A DNA stretch of 24,941 nt, from assembly GCA_964539665.1 (NCBI GenBank), contig CAZIKB010000099.1, positions 1-24,941 of the forward strand, in the 5' to 3' direction. The notes beneath the pieces are model-generated. The model did not search any database. It was not told the DNA's origin and saw only the letters and a list, made by a program, of their open reading frames with translations. Shown here piece by piece: positions 16,601-23,646 of this stretch. Made by a program: the position numbers and the translations under genes. Source of the DNA: CAZIKB01 sp964539665. Its GTDB lineage: Bacteria; Zhuqueibacterota; Zhuqueibacteria; Oceanimicrobiales; Oceanimicrobiaceae. Within the stretch, counting starts at the first letter, position 1; the number at the start of each line of letters is the position of its first letter.

Positions 16601-16939
16601 TTTACCCAGTACCCAGTTTGCTGTGGTCATGGGCCGGGATAACATAACCTGGTCAAGACGGTTCTTTTCTTCAGCTTTACGAAAATCACCAGCTACAAAT
16701 ATGATGAGAATCGCCTGCAGATAGCTGAAAATATAAAGAGCCAGATGAACATCCGTGCCTTCAAGGAGGAACTCACCCGGACCATTATCATCAAGAATGG
16801 GTACTATTGTTGAGGCTACGAGAAAAAAGATGATGACTACTACGCCAATTCCTGCTAACACCAGAAATTTTGCCGTACGGTAAAGTAAGGTGCGCTCAAT
16901 CGAGGCAATGGTTAAGATATACTTAATTGATTGGATCAT
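13637..16939 (-). CDS. ABC-2 permease with degenerate M1-peptidase-like and golvesin-like domains
   Basis: A protein of 1100 residues. The first ~290 form an ABC-2 membrane domain: about seven hydrophobic segments, with DFRKAEEKNRLDQVMLSRPMT after the second being the usual cytoplasmic coupling region. Residues ~305-850 resemble the M1 aminopeptidase-like periplasmic part found in Bacteroidota-type ABC permease/M1 proteins (PYKKLALVEVP, VQPGIIMIDEV). The zinc motif HExxH is not present; where it should fall there is DNVLD (648-652), so catalysis is unlikely. Residues ~948-1100 look like a golvesin C-terminal/Xly-type beta domain: FVIDDQDEGF, WETVVPRGGEYELSFYF, GWYPLGRFQF and the closing VADAIRW. 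The partner ATPase gene is 88 bp upstream. It probably acts on an envelope or exported substrate; the exact role is not known. Confidence 0.82.
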   Translation of the reverse strand: MIQSIKYILTIASIERTLLYRTAKFLVLAGIGVVVIIFFLVASTIVPILDDNGPGEFLLEGTDVHLALYIFSYLQAILIIFVAGDFRKAEEKNRLDQVMLSRPMTTANWVLGKYFGVVSALMYLNLFLLFLAGTGRVIKIIFTGAGFNILPFIKYFAIATLPSIIFIIAFVFFLVSLLRSQALAIILSLGYVSAIWFYFHHKFHGLLDYGCFFAPLFWSDLVGFGDIQTILWQRLFYIVLAFSLLGFSILLYPRLRQSVWSQRISQVCAVAFLLLAAGVGYSIIHNQKALQQEREYDFTFQKEWLAEPICKVAHYDFNIKFGEKKNAPLQVLVKLALSNPNPQSLEQLIFALNSALRVSQVFRQDGSPIEFTQEHQLLRLDLVSQVLQPTSTDTIQISYAGSIDADKFMLDRLPDEKGIIDKSNGPWIQGNMSAWLSQDFAVLPAQCGWYPVPGAAAGYQFSSPRPKYFATANFQIQTAKELSVVTQGEKSERRLEGSKAIHHFKVRTPVPGFSLNIGPYNRLAHQFSQTEIEIYFHDKHLLDYDIFADVADTCYEAVETILGIFEDVTGVAYPYKKLALVEVPLQMQVYANRHGLNNVLVQPGIIMIDEVTLASRRLKKEVEDKTKRAKRRGRDDSPKRIKRDVFIDNVLDIFLSGSVWRRDGSLTSPIKNYLHFQLDITDPVLDRALELQFFESSERQIRDLFYPDRWNTALSSYDRMRQNEWNWAVRRRYGIEIDTVITALNKFPLAEIRPENEGKLYRACVDFKAPPILQMLSERIGAKNYKKALQQLSRDFLYKKVDREIMLDVVRSFSQENVDDYFKQWFDLATFPGYRITLAKAEKYDTGKMNIVYKVSTRVQNGEKGEGFVRLVCATKNDKIRRNLKLGSYEEKEVHFVVSEEPKDIEVIPYFSRNRGRIKKQISIANRILRKTPSDTTFTVSSTIDSLSFVIDDQDEGFFTPVSTEAQYLRPPSKGKTWWARTNPYAFGKYYFGWRMKRAGSGAYPARWETVVPRGGEYELSFYFRADKSWIRRRLSRIFKIEVTSAEGTFPIEFKPEATADGWYPLGRFQFVKNENAVVELADTGSGYLVADAIRWEFVE

Positions 16940-17027
16940 AAATTTTCTATTTCTCAGATGTAGTTTATTTTTTCAAAGTAGAGTATTGGATTAATACAGC
17001 ATTCCAATATTCCAGCATTTCTGTTAC

Positions 17028-17936
17028 TCAGTTCTTCACAGCCTCCAGCTCTTTTTCCACTCTTTCACCAGAAACCGACTCCATAAAATACATGTACGCA
17101 TCTTCAAGGTTGGGTTGAACACCTGTTAAATCAAAACCGTCAACAGACTCGCCTACCACCCGCAATAGTAAATGGCGTTCTTTTTTTACAGATGAAATAA
17201 TCTGCATGTGTTCTGCAATTTTCGGGAATTCAGATTCATCGCACTCAACCTGCCAGACTTTGCCAGCAGCTTTGATAATCAGCGCTTGCGGATGGCCGCG
17301 ATAAACGACTTTGCCTTGTGCTAACAGGGCTAAATCCTTACATGTGCTGGAAATATCACCGACAATATGAGTACTTAGAATAATTACTTTATTACGACTG
17401 ATCTCGGTCAATAAATTTCTAAACCGGATGCGTTCCTCCGGATCAAGACCGGTTGTGGGTTCATCTATTATGAGCAATTGCGGATTGCTAATCAATGCTT
17501 GTGCAATCCCGAGACGACGCAGCATACCTCCGGAATAGGTTTTCACTTTACGGTCACGCGCTTCTAAAAGCCCGACACTTGTCAGAGTTTCCTGCACGGT
17601 TTCCTGGAGGTGATTTCGTGAATTAGTGCCAAGTCTTGCAATATAGGTTAAAAATTCCGCGCCCGTAAGCTGAGGATAAACACCAAAAAATTGGGGTAAA
17701 TAGCCGAGAGACGCCCGGATTTCCTTTCGCTGTGTTCGAATGTTTGCTCCATTTATCAGCACTTCGCCGGATGAAGGTAATTCCAGGCAAGACAGAATTT
17801 TCATAAGTGTGCTCTTGCCGGCGCCATTTGGTCCCAGGAGTCCAAACATGCCTGAAGCAATATCCAGGTTTACATTTTTTAAGGCACAGACTCCACCCGG
17901 ATAATATTTGCACAGTTCACGAATGGTTATTTGCAT
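17028..17936 (-). CDS. ABC transporter ATP-binding protein
   Basis: A 302-residue cytoplasmic ATPase with all motifs: A-loop tyrosine Y12 (CKYYPGG), Walker A GPNGAGKST (35-43, K41), Q-loop Q82 in YLPQFFGVY, signature YSGGM (134-138), Walker B LLIIDEP (D158/E159), D-loop GLDP and switch H190. The C-terminal extension ends in VQPNLEDAYMYFMES, typical of NBDs serving ABC-2 permeases. It closely resembles the ATPase part of the RND fusion gene: both have MFGLLGPNGAGK, YLPQ.FG.Y, D.KVKT.SGGM, EERIRFRNLL-type and LEDAY segments. It should energise the large permease encoded 88 bp downstream. A GTG or other start is not needed; the ATG at 17936 places the first beta strand correctly, though no strong ribosome-binding site is visible. 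Confidence 0.92.
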   Translation of the reverse strand: MQITIRELCKYYPGGVCALKNVNLDIASGMFGLLGPNGAGKSTLMKILSCLELPSSGEVLINGANIRTQRKEIRASLGYLPQFFGVYPQLTGAEFLTYIARLGTNSRNHLQETVQETLTSVGLLEARDRKVKTYSGGMLRRLGIAQALISNPQLLIIDEPTTGLDPEERIRFRNLLTEISRNKVIILSTHIVGDISSTCKDLALLAQGKVVYRGHPQALIIKAAGKVWQVECDESEFPKIAEHMQIISSVKKERHLLLRVVGESVDGFDLTGVQPNLEDAYMYFMESVSGERVEKELEAVKN

Positions 17937-18240
17937 GTTTGAATTTACTAAATTGCGAATAAGAAGTTACATGAAATTAAAATTTGATGTCATTGTCGGG
18001 TTGCTATATTACATGGACAACTTTACAATAATAAATGTTGCAATAATTTAGTTAGTTGGACAAATATTAAAATATAATAAAAATGCTGTAAATCAAGTAT
18101 AAAATTATGGCAGGAAAATTACGATCATCCAAAATTATAATTCCAAAATATGGCGACTTAATAAAAAGTCCCGAATTTGTGCAATTTAAAAATTAAGTCT
18201 TGATGTCATTATCCGAAAGCGGGTTGGAAGAGGCAGGAAC
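17937..18240. other. intergenic leader of the ABC operon
   Basis: A 304-bp AT-rich gap without a gene. A weak minus-strand promoter candidate is TTGATT (18091-18096), a 16-bp spacer, and TATTTT (18069-18074), oriented toward the ATPase gene. TGGACAA occurs twice (18014-18020 and 18057-18063), as does TGATGTCATT (17986-17995 and 18199-18208 approximately). No clear terminator for the gene ending at 18241 is seen. Confidence 0.3.
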
Positions 18241-19311
18241 TCATTTAAATTTGGATACTGTAACGTCGAGGTATCGAGTTTCTCCCCGAGCTTGATTCCA
18301 TTGCACTAATATTGGGCTCTGGTATCTACCGAAAACGATTTTCCTCTGACCACTATTTTCATCGTCAGATACGAAAAGGTTGATATGTCGTTTCATGCTA
18401 AGAAAGTGAGAAGCAGGTAATCTGATAAAAATGGATAAAAATTTCTCAAGAGCTGTTTCACTCGCTCCAAAAGCATCCATGAGTTTGTTGAAAAAATGTA
18501 CCAGATCATACTTTGCATAATTTAAAGTTTTGCCTGGTATTAATTGAGGGGCCTTGAGGGCATGCTTTCCATGCATGGCCATAAACTTAAACGGATTATT
18601 TAGTACTTCAGCTAAATCATGCTTCATGAGTAAAGTCTCATACTCATTAACAGTGAGACCAGCATGTTTTTCATCCGGAGCAAGCTGGATATCAATTCGT
18701 CCATATTGAATGTCCAATCGCTGAACTATATGATTCAGGTGTTCGAAGAAATCAGTTCGACGATCATTAAGATTAATCGAATCAACGGGATGCTTCGATA
18801 CCGGTATCGCCATTTTAACTTTATGAATAGGTTCTTCTTCATTAAATGCCAATACAGAAGTGCGGCGGCTGCGACATTCGCTGCCATTTGTGCCATCTAA
18901 ATCAATAAAATAAACTGGAGCCCCTGATTTATTTTCATAGGTCACACAATTTTTCATGCCGGCACTGATAAATATTAGATGCGAATCGGCATTTTTAGGT
19001 TCATATTTACGTTGTTCCTCGCTCAATTCAGTTCTTAATTGCATCTGATCGTGATGATAGTTAGCCTCTGGTGGAAATAAATTTTGAAATGCTCTGATGA
19101 ATGGGCTAACCTCGTCGGATTGATTGTGCAGTTCTGAGGAAATATCTTCTTCAAGATAGCCAGCGGTTGTATGAAAGGAGCAATAAAAAGCTTTGCGGTA
19201 CCGGGATAGGAAATTCCCAAATTCTTCGCAAATTTGTTGGGTGACGTCTATGATGTCAAATCTGGCTTGAGGTTTCAATTCCAGTGAAACCTCAGTTGGA
19301 GAAGGCTGCAT
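18241..19311 (-). CDS. UPF0047/YjbQ-like protein with an extra C-terminal domain
   Basis: 356 residues. The N-terminal ~160 match the UPF0047 (YjbQ) fold pattern: FDIIDVTQQI (18-27), FHTTAG (46-51), YHHD (85-88), NADSHLIFISAG (107-118) and VYFIDLDGT followed by an Arg-rich RSRR (133-150). These correspond to the YjbQ motifs HTTA, YxHN/D, N-x-A-H-L and DGPRxR. YjbQ proteins are ~135-150 residues and have been linked to weak thiamine-phosphate synthase activity in E. coli. The second half (~165-356) is not a domain I recognise; it is soluble with no membrane segments. AAGGA lies 6-7 bases before the ATG and a good promoter lies 40-70 bp upstream, so it appears monocistronic. Motif spacing is looser than in true YjbQ, so function may differ. 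Confidence 0.62.
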   Translation of the reverse strand: MQPSPTEVSLELKPQARFDIIDVTQQICEEFGNFLSRYRKAFYCSFHTTAGYLEEDISSELHNQSDEVSPFIRAFQNLFPPEANYHHDQMQLRTELSEEQRKYEPKNADSHLIFISAGMKNCVTYENKSGAPVYFIDLDGTNGSECRSRRTSVLAFNEEEPIHKVKMAIPVSKHPVDSINLNDRRTDFFEHLNHIVQRLDIQYGRIDIQLAPDEKHAGLTVNEYETLLMKHDLAEVLNNPFKFMAMHGKHALKAPQLIPGKTLNYAKYDLVHFFNKLMDAFGASETALEKFLSIFIRLPASHFLSMKRHINLFVSDDENSGQRKIVFGRYQSPILVQWNQARGETRYLDVTVSKFK

Positions 19312-19350
19312 TTGAAAGTCCTTTATTATTTAGTGCGTTTTGAGCACGTG

Positions 19351-19379
19351 AATATAGTGTAATTGTATGATAATTGCAA
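19351..19379 (-). promoter_or_regulatory. sigma70-like promoter for the UPF0047-like gene
   Basis: On the minus strand, TTGCAA (19374-19379), a 17-bp spacer and TATATT (19351-19356) precede the ATG at 19311 by about 40 bp. The -35 box matches 4 of 6 and the -10 box 5 of 6. Confidence 0.5.
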
Positions 19380-19568
19380 ATTAAATTCTGTTTGCATTAT
19401 ATTAATTCTAAGAGACATTATTAATTTACACCAAAAAACTCTTTTTGCGTGATATATTTTGATTTTTATTTAAAAAGCTTTTATATTTTCTGACTTCAAT
19501 ATGTATTATGAGGATTAGTTTTATAAATTCCAGTCAACAAAGAGGCAATTTTCTTTTTCATTTACCTA

Positions 19569-20297
19569 TTAACCCCCATTAAAAAAACTTGCTCCAAGAA
19601 TTCCTAAAAAGCCAAGCAGGAAAAAAATTGGGACGCGATAGTCCTGGCTGTTTTCGTGGGCCATGGGCAGAAGATCACTGGTAGAGATGTAAAGAAATGT
19701 TCCGCCGGAAAGCCCTACTGCCAAGCTTAGAAAAAAGGATTCCTGAATTGGAATCAAAACTGCCACAGTGGCGCCAACAATCGCCAGACCGCCAATTACA
19801 CTTAAAGTGAACCAAGCTTTAGCCTGTCGGTAATTATTTGAAAGCATAATGCTGGCTATGGAAATTCCTGTGGGCAAACGATGCAGTATGACGGCCACAA
19901 TCACCAGGAAGCCCAGAGTTTTTTCAAATTCAAAGCTCACAGCTATGGCAAATCCATCTAAAAAGCTGTGAAAGCCTATCCCTATTAAGGCAGCTCCACC
20001 GAAATTGTGGACGTTACAGTCATGTTCGCGACAGGCATGAATCATAGCCATTTTTTCATATCCGTAAAGCACAATAAATCCAAGGCTTACGGAAAGCATA
20101 GCCCATTTCCCGGCTTCGGCATAACTTTCCACAATCATGTGGTTAAGGCCAGTTGAAAGTAGTACGCCTGCCGAAAATGCGACCAGCAAGGTCAACTGCT
20201 CTTTGCTTAGACGTTTATGGAGAAGGGGAATGCTTCCACCAATTACAGTGGCGGCTGCAGCTATTATTGCAAAAAAGAAGATGTACATTTTATCCAT
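19569..20297 (-). CDS. ZIP-family metal transporter
   Basis: A 242-residue protein with about eight hydrophobic segments and ZIP hallmarks. The fourth helix carries HSFLDGFAIAVSF, the His-x-x-x-Asp/Glu-Gly metal site; the fifth carries LHRLPTGISIASI, equivalent to HExPEG. The usual Glu residues of the fifth-helix motif are Arg and Thr here, which should weaken a second metal site. A loop HACREHDCNVHN is rich in Cys and His and could bind metal. It starts 10 bases after the stop of the P-type ATPase gene and is almost surely the last gene of that operon. ZIP proteins move Zn2+ or other divalent ions toward the cytoplasm, which is notable next to an exporter. An internal ATG at 20288 is an alternative start. 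Confidence 0.85.
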   Translation of the reverse strand: MDKMYIFFFAIIAAAATVIGGSIPLLHKRLSKEQLTLLVAFSAGVLLSTGLNHMIVESYAEAGKWAMLSVSLGFIVLYGYEKMAMIHACREHDCNVHNFGGAALIGIGFHSFLDGFAIAVSFEFEKTLGFLVIVAVILHRLPTGISIASIMLSNNYRQAKAWFTLSVIGGLAIVGATVAVLIPIQESFFLSLAVGLSGGTFLYISTSDLLPMAHENSQDYRVPIFFLLGFLGILGASFFNGG

Positions 20298-20307
20298 GAT
20301 CTAATGA

Positions 20308-22452
20308 TTACAAATTTGATTTGACGCGAGCTAACCGAAATGCGTTACTTGTCACGGCCAATGAAGCTCCCATATCACCTGCTAAAACAGCTATGACTAA
20401 AGAAACCAGTCCTGGAAAAACCCCTGCAGCTAATGTCAACTTAATCAAAATTGAAGCCCAGATATTTTGTCGAATGATCCTGCGGGCATATTTACTCAGC
20501 TCGACAAGGTAAGGCAATTTAGTTAAATCGTCGGACATGAGCGCGATGTCCGCGGTCTCTAATGCAGTATCAGTACCGGCCACTCCCATGGCAATACCCA
20601 CAGAAGCGGCAGCCAGCGCGGGTGCATCATTGACGCCGTCACCGACCATTGCCACTTTGCCATATTTCTTTTGCAAATGTTTGATTTCATCAACTTTATC
20701 TTCCGGCAGCAGTTCTGCGTGAAAGTGTGATATTCCTAACTGATTAGCGATAGCTTTTGCCGTTTCCGTATTGTCCCCGGTAATCATTACAACTTCTTTA
20801 CCAGATGCCTTGAGTTTCGAAACCGTTTTAACTGCATCTTTTCGAACTTGATCTAACAGACCGATGACACCGATTATTTCTAACTCCGTCCCGACAAGCA
20901 TGGTGGTTTTGCCCTGGCATTGCAGTGTATGCAATTCTTGAGTCGGTAATTCAACCGAATTGTTTTGAAAAAGTTCCGGTCGGCCAACCAAATACTTGTC
21001 TCCATTTAAGGTACCCCAAACACCTTTTCCGGGAATGGATTTAAAATTCTTCACCTCTTCCAGTGGCACACCATCTGCGGAATCTACAATAGCCCTTGCA
21101 ATTGGATGTTCGCTACGGCTCTCCAATGATGCAGCAAGTTTCAAAACTTCATTTTTTGAAATTCCATTTAAAGAGAGTACATCAGTCACTGTAAGTAGTC
21201 CTTTAGTCAAAGTGCCGGTTTTATCTAAAGCGATAACATCAATACTACCCATCTCCTCCAGATAAACTCCTCCTTTTATTAACACACCATTACGACTTGC
21301 GTTGGTTAATGCTGAAACCACAGATACAGGCGTTGAGATCACCAGTGCGCAGGGACAGGCAATCACCAAGAGCGTCAAGGCCTTCATGAACCAGAGATTG
21401 AACGCAGCGCCAAATATTAATGGAGGAACGATTGCAACAACAATTGCTGAAACAACCACGGCTGGAGTATATATCCTGGCAAATTTTTCGACAAATTGTT
21501 GACTGGGCGCCTTTTGGGATTCAGCCTCTTCCACCATGTGTATGATTCGGGCGAGCATGGTGTTTTCACTGCGTTCTGTCACCCGAACCTCAAAGTAACC
21601 CTCTACATTTATCGAGCCGGCAAATACTTTTTCACCTTTCTCTTTAGATACGGGCACGGATTCACCTGTGATCGGTGATTGGTCTAAACTTGAAGCGCCC
21701 TCTGCTATCTCACCATCCACTGCAACTTTTTCACCAGGTCGTACGATGATTATATCCCCAATTTGAACCTGATCAACGGGGATAATAATTTCCTTACCGT
21801 CTTTTTTAACGCATGCTTCATCGGGTGTCAGTTTCATGAGTTCACGCAATGAATTCCTGGCGCGTTCGACTGCATAACTTTCCAACATTTCAGCTAATGA
21901 AAACAAAAAAGCCAGACTGGCCGCCTCGACATACTCCTGGATAATAATTGCTCCAATTATAGCCAGGGACATAAGCAGGTCCATGTTAAAACTGAAATTT
22001 TTAATGGAAGTCCAGCCCTGCCGACTAAAATAAAATGCTCCAAAAATTACAGAGATGAGGTATAGAATCGTGGATGGTGTAAAACTTCGGGTAAGAATTG
22101 CGAAAAAAACAGGATCGGTTGTAAAAAAATAAACGACCAAACCAATGGCTAATATTAAACCAGAAATAAGTGTAAACTGAAATTCCCGCTCTTTCCAGAC
22201 TTGTCTTTTTTTAAGATTTTTATGGCTGTCATCATTCACCCGATAGCCAATTTTCTCAACGCTCTTCACTAAATCATCATGTGTTACTGTGTCAGGATCA
22301 TAGCTGATCCTGACTTTTCCAGATGTGAATTTCGCCTGGACAGATTGCACCCCACCAAGTTTGGCTACAGTATTTTCAATAGTCACCGCACAATCAGAGC
22401 AGTGAAATCCTTCTAATTGTAGTTCTTCTGTTTTGAGGGATGGTTCGCTCAT
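20308..22452 (-). CDS. P1B-type heavy-metal translocating ATPase (Cd/Zn/Pb class)
   Basis: 714 residues. An N-terminal heavy-metal-associated domain has GFHCSDC (C18, C21). Next come two helices, the P1B core with membrane metal-site CPC (C366-P-C368), and phosphorylation motif DKTGTLT (D410). The nucleotide-binding SEHPIARAI and the hinge GDGVNDAPALA follow. In the last helices, K671 (ILIKLTLA) and D693 (LAGDMGAS) occupy the positions of ZntA Lys693 and Asp714, marking the Zn/Cd/Pb (P1B-2) subgroup and not Cu. It pumps the cation from cytoplasm to periplasm. Its ATG follows the read-through stop of the upstream methyltransferase by three bases, and the repressor lies two genes upstream, so induction by the metal it exports is expected. 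Confidence 0.93.
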   Translation of the reverse strand: MSEPSLKTEELQLEGFHCSDCAVTIENTVAKLGGVQSVQAKFTSGKVRISYDPDTVTHDDLVKSVEKIGYRVNDDSHKNLKKRQVWKEREFQFTLISGLILAIGLVVYFFTTDPVFFAILTRSFTPSTILYLISVIFGAFYFSRQGWTSIKNFSFNMDLLMSLAIIGAIIIQEYVEAASLAFLFSLAEMLESYAVERARNSLRELMKLTPDEACVKKDGKEIIIPVDQVQIGDIIIVRPGEKVAVDGEIAEGASSLDQSPITGESVPVSKEKGEKVFAGSINVEGYFEVRVTERSENTMLARIIHMVEEAESQKAPSQQFVEKFARIYTPAVVVSAIVVAIVPPLIFGAAFNLWFMKALTLLVIACPCALVISTPVSVVSALTNASRNGVLIKGGVYLEEMGSIDVIALDKTGTLTKGLLTVTDVLSLNGISKNEVLKLAASLESRSEHPIARAIVDSADGVPLEEVKNFKSIPGKGVWGTLNGDKYLVGRPELFQNNSVELPTQELHTLQCQGKTTMLVGTELEIIGVIGLLDQVRKDAVKTVSKLKASGKEVVMITGDNTETAKAIANQLGISHFHAELLPEDKVDEIKHLQKKYGKVAMVGDGVNDAPALAAASVGIAMGVAGTDTALETADIALMSDDLTKLPYLVELSKYARRIIRQNIWASILIKLTLAAGVFPGLVSLVIAVLAGDMGASLAVTSNAFRLARVKSNL

Positions 22453-22455
22453 CTA

Positions 22456-23196
22456 CTATGTTTCCGTTTTAAATCCTTTAATATTGGCAATAAGTGCAAA
22501 ATCATTTTGGGCTCTTGCATTTTTCACTTTAGATAAAACATTAATATTTGTAAAACCAACCGATCTCATAATCTCCAGAAAAGACCTTTCTGGCAGCGCT
22601 CCAGCAAGTCATTTAAACCAATCATCCAATGATGGATTCTTTGAAGGCAGGGCCTGGTCTGTTCTGATAATCTCTGACAGAACAAGTCTTCCATTGGGCT
22701 TCAAGATTCGATATATTTCTTTGAAAACCGTTTCTTTGTCTGGCGAAAGATTAAATATGCCATTGCAGAAAACTGCATCCACAGAATCGGCTTCTATTGG
22801 AATATCAGAGGCATAAGTTCCAAAAAATTCAATATTTGTTGCGCCAAATTGCTCGACGTTTTTTTGCGCTTTGGAAAACATGGGTTCGGACATTTCTACC
22901 GCAACTACTCTACCTCTATCGCCTACTAACTCTGAAGCAATCAAACTATCCATGCCTGCTCCACAACCCAAATCGACAACGGTTTCCCCTTTCTTTAATT
23001 CCGAAAATAACACAGGAGTTGAAAGCCCGGCAAACGATTGAACAGCGCCTTGCGGCAGGCCATTTAACAGCTCCTCCGGATAGCCGACACTTTTGGCGAA
23101 TTTGTATCCCACTGGAAAACCATGTTTTTTTTCAGGATCAGTCGCAACTTCCCCATACTTTTGACTAACAGCCTGATAAATATCTGTCTTATTCAT
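22456..23196 (-). CDS. ArsM-like SAM methyltransferase with in-frame TGA (probable selenocysteine 196)
   Basis: Read conventionally the frame stops at TGA 22609-22611. If TGA is decoded as Sec, the protein is 246 residues and continues LAGALPERSFLEIMRSVGF, which is exactly how ArsM-type enzymes continue; their conserved motif is (E)C-L-x-G-A-L with catalytic Cys (Cys174 of the algal CmArsM). The TGA sits on that Cys. Class I SAM fold: YPEELLNGLPQGA, motif I VVDLGCGAGMD (73-83), E101, IYRILKPNGRLVLSEI. The other arsenic-binding Cys residues of ArsM are absent (SFAGLSTPV in place of the GCG motif), so the substrate may not be arsenite. The start at 23196 overlaps the repressor stop by 8 bases with GGAG 7 bases upstream; the longer ATG at 23220 has no such site. 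The read-through stop TAG is 3 bases from the ATPase ATG. No sel genes are in the window. Confidence 0.8.
22575..22611 (-). promoter_or_regulatory. UGA codon with downstream SECIS-like hairpin
   Basis: On the minus strand the TGA (22609-22611) is followed by 15 nt, then CCAGAAA-GGTCT-TTTCTGG (22593-22575). This is a perfect 7-bp stem with a 5-nt loop opening with GG. Bacterial SECIS elements need a short stem-loop soon after UGA, with a G at one of the first loop positions and ~16-37 nt between UGA and the loop; here it is 22 nt. It would recruit SelB-tRNASec. It lies inside the coding region, as in bacterial selenoprotein genes. Confidence 0.72.
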
Positions 23197-23542
23197 GAAT
23201 GTGCTCCAGTGCTGCTTCAATCAATTTACTTATGTGAGTGTCATCTAATGAGTAGTAGGCAATTTTACCTTGCCGGCGGAATTTTACCAGCCTTAGATTT
23301 TTTAGCAACCGCAGTTGATGCGAAACAGCAGAGCGGCTTACACCCAACAAAGTAGCCAGATCACAAACGCAAAGTTCTTCTTCTTTTAATGAAAGAATAA
23401 TTTTGAGCCGCGTCGGATCGCCGAGGAGTTTGAATGTTTCGGTCATTTGATAAAGATGTCCGTTAGCAGCGAGCTTCTTTTCAACCGATTTTACTTTTTG
23501 TTCATCAACAAAAAATATATTGCAGGATTCATTTTCAGTCAT
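23189..23542 (-). CDS. CadC/SmtB-type ArsR-family metal-sensing repressor
   Basis: A 117-residue winged-helix repressor starting at 23542 (MTENESC), where AAAGGTG precedes the ATG; the upstream ATG at 23575 has no such site and lies within the operator region. The recognition helix is VSRSAVSHQLRLLKNL. Metal ligands seen in CadC are present at the same residue numbers: C7, C58 and C60 (ELCVC) for the Cd/Pb site, and D101, H103, H114 and E117 (DxH...HxxE) for the Zn site. CadC's second N-terminal Cys (C11) is Phe. It should dissociate from DNA when Cd, Pb, Bi or Zn binds. Its stop overlaps the methyltransferase start, so it heads the operon methyltransferase-ATPase-ZIP and probably autoregulates it. 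Confidence 0.93.
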   Translation of the reverse strand: MTENESCNIFFVDEQKVKSVEKKLAANGHLYQMTETFKLLGDPTRLKIILSLKEEELCVCDLATLLGVSRSAVSHQLRLLKNLRLVKFRRQGKIAYYSLDDTHISKLIEAALEHIHE

Positions 23543-23568
23543 TTTAACACCTTTATAAAACAAACGAT

Positions 23569-23582
23569 TGAGCAATTGTTCA
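23569..23582. promoter_or_regulatory. probable ArsR/SmtB operator
   Basis: TGAGCAATTGTTCA is palindromic except for one G/T position pair and matches the TGAAxA...TxTTCA core typical of ArsR/SmtB operators. It sits just downstream of the -10 box of the repressor's own promoter, over the expected transcription start, as in autoregulated metal operons. Confidence 0.6.
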
Positions 23583-23587
23583 CACGT

Positions 23588-23615
23588 AATTTAAGAATTT
23601 TGTTTTAAATGTCAA
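23588..23615 (-). promoter_or_regulatory. promoter of the metal operon
   Basis: On the minus strand, a perfect -35 TTGACA (23610-23615), a 16-bp spacer and TAAATT (23588-23593, 4 of 6) lead directly into the operator. The predicted start of transcription is near 23581. Confidence 0.55.
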
Positions 23616-23646
23616 GGCTTTTTTGCTGCTAAGGAATATTTGTTCA

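Noticed and set aside
22453..22608. A 155-bp non-coding gap between the methyltransferase and the ATPase
   Set aside because: The region reads in frame through the TGA as the family-typical C-terminus and ends at the ATPase start, so it is coding if the TGA is Sec.
22433..22816. Plus-strand 127-codon frame across the methyltransferase
   Set aside because: It is antisense to a clearly conserved gene and shows no family features.
23189..23575. The longer repressor start at 23575
   Set aside because: That ATG lies within the operator at the predicted transcription start. The ATG at 23542 has a good ribosome-binding site and gives CadC-like residue numbering.
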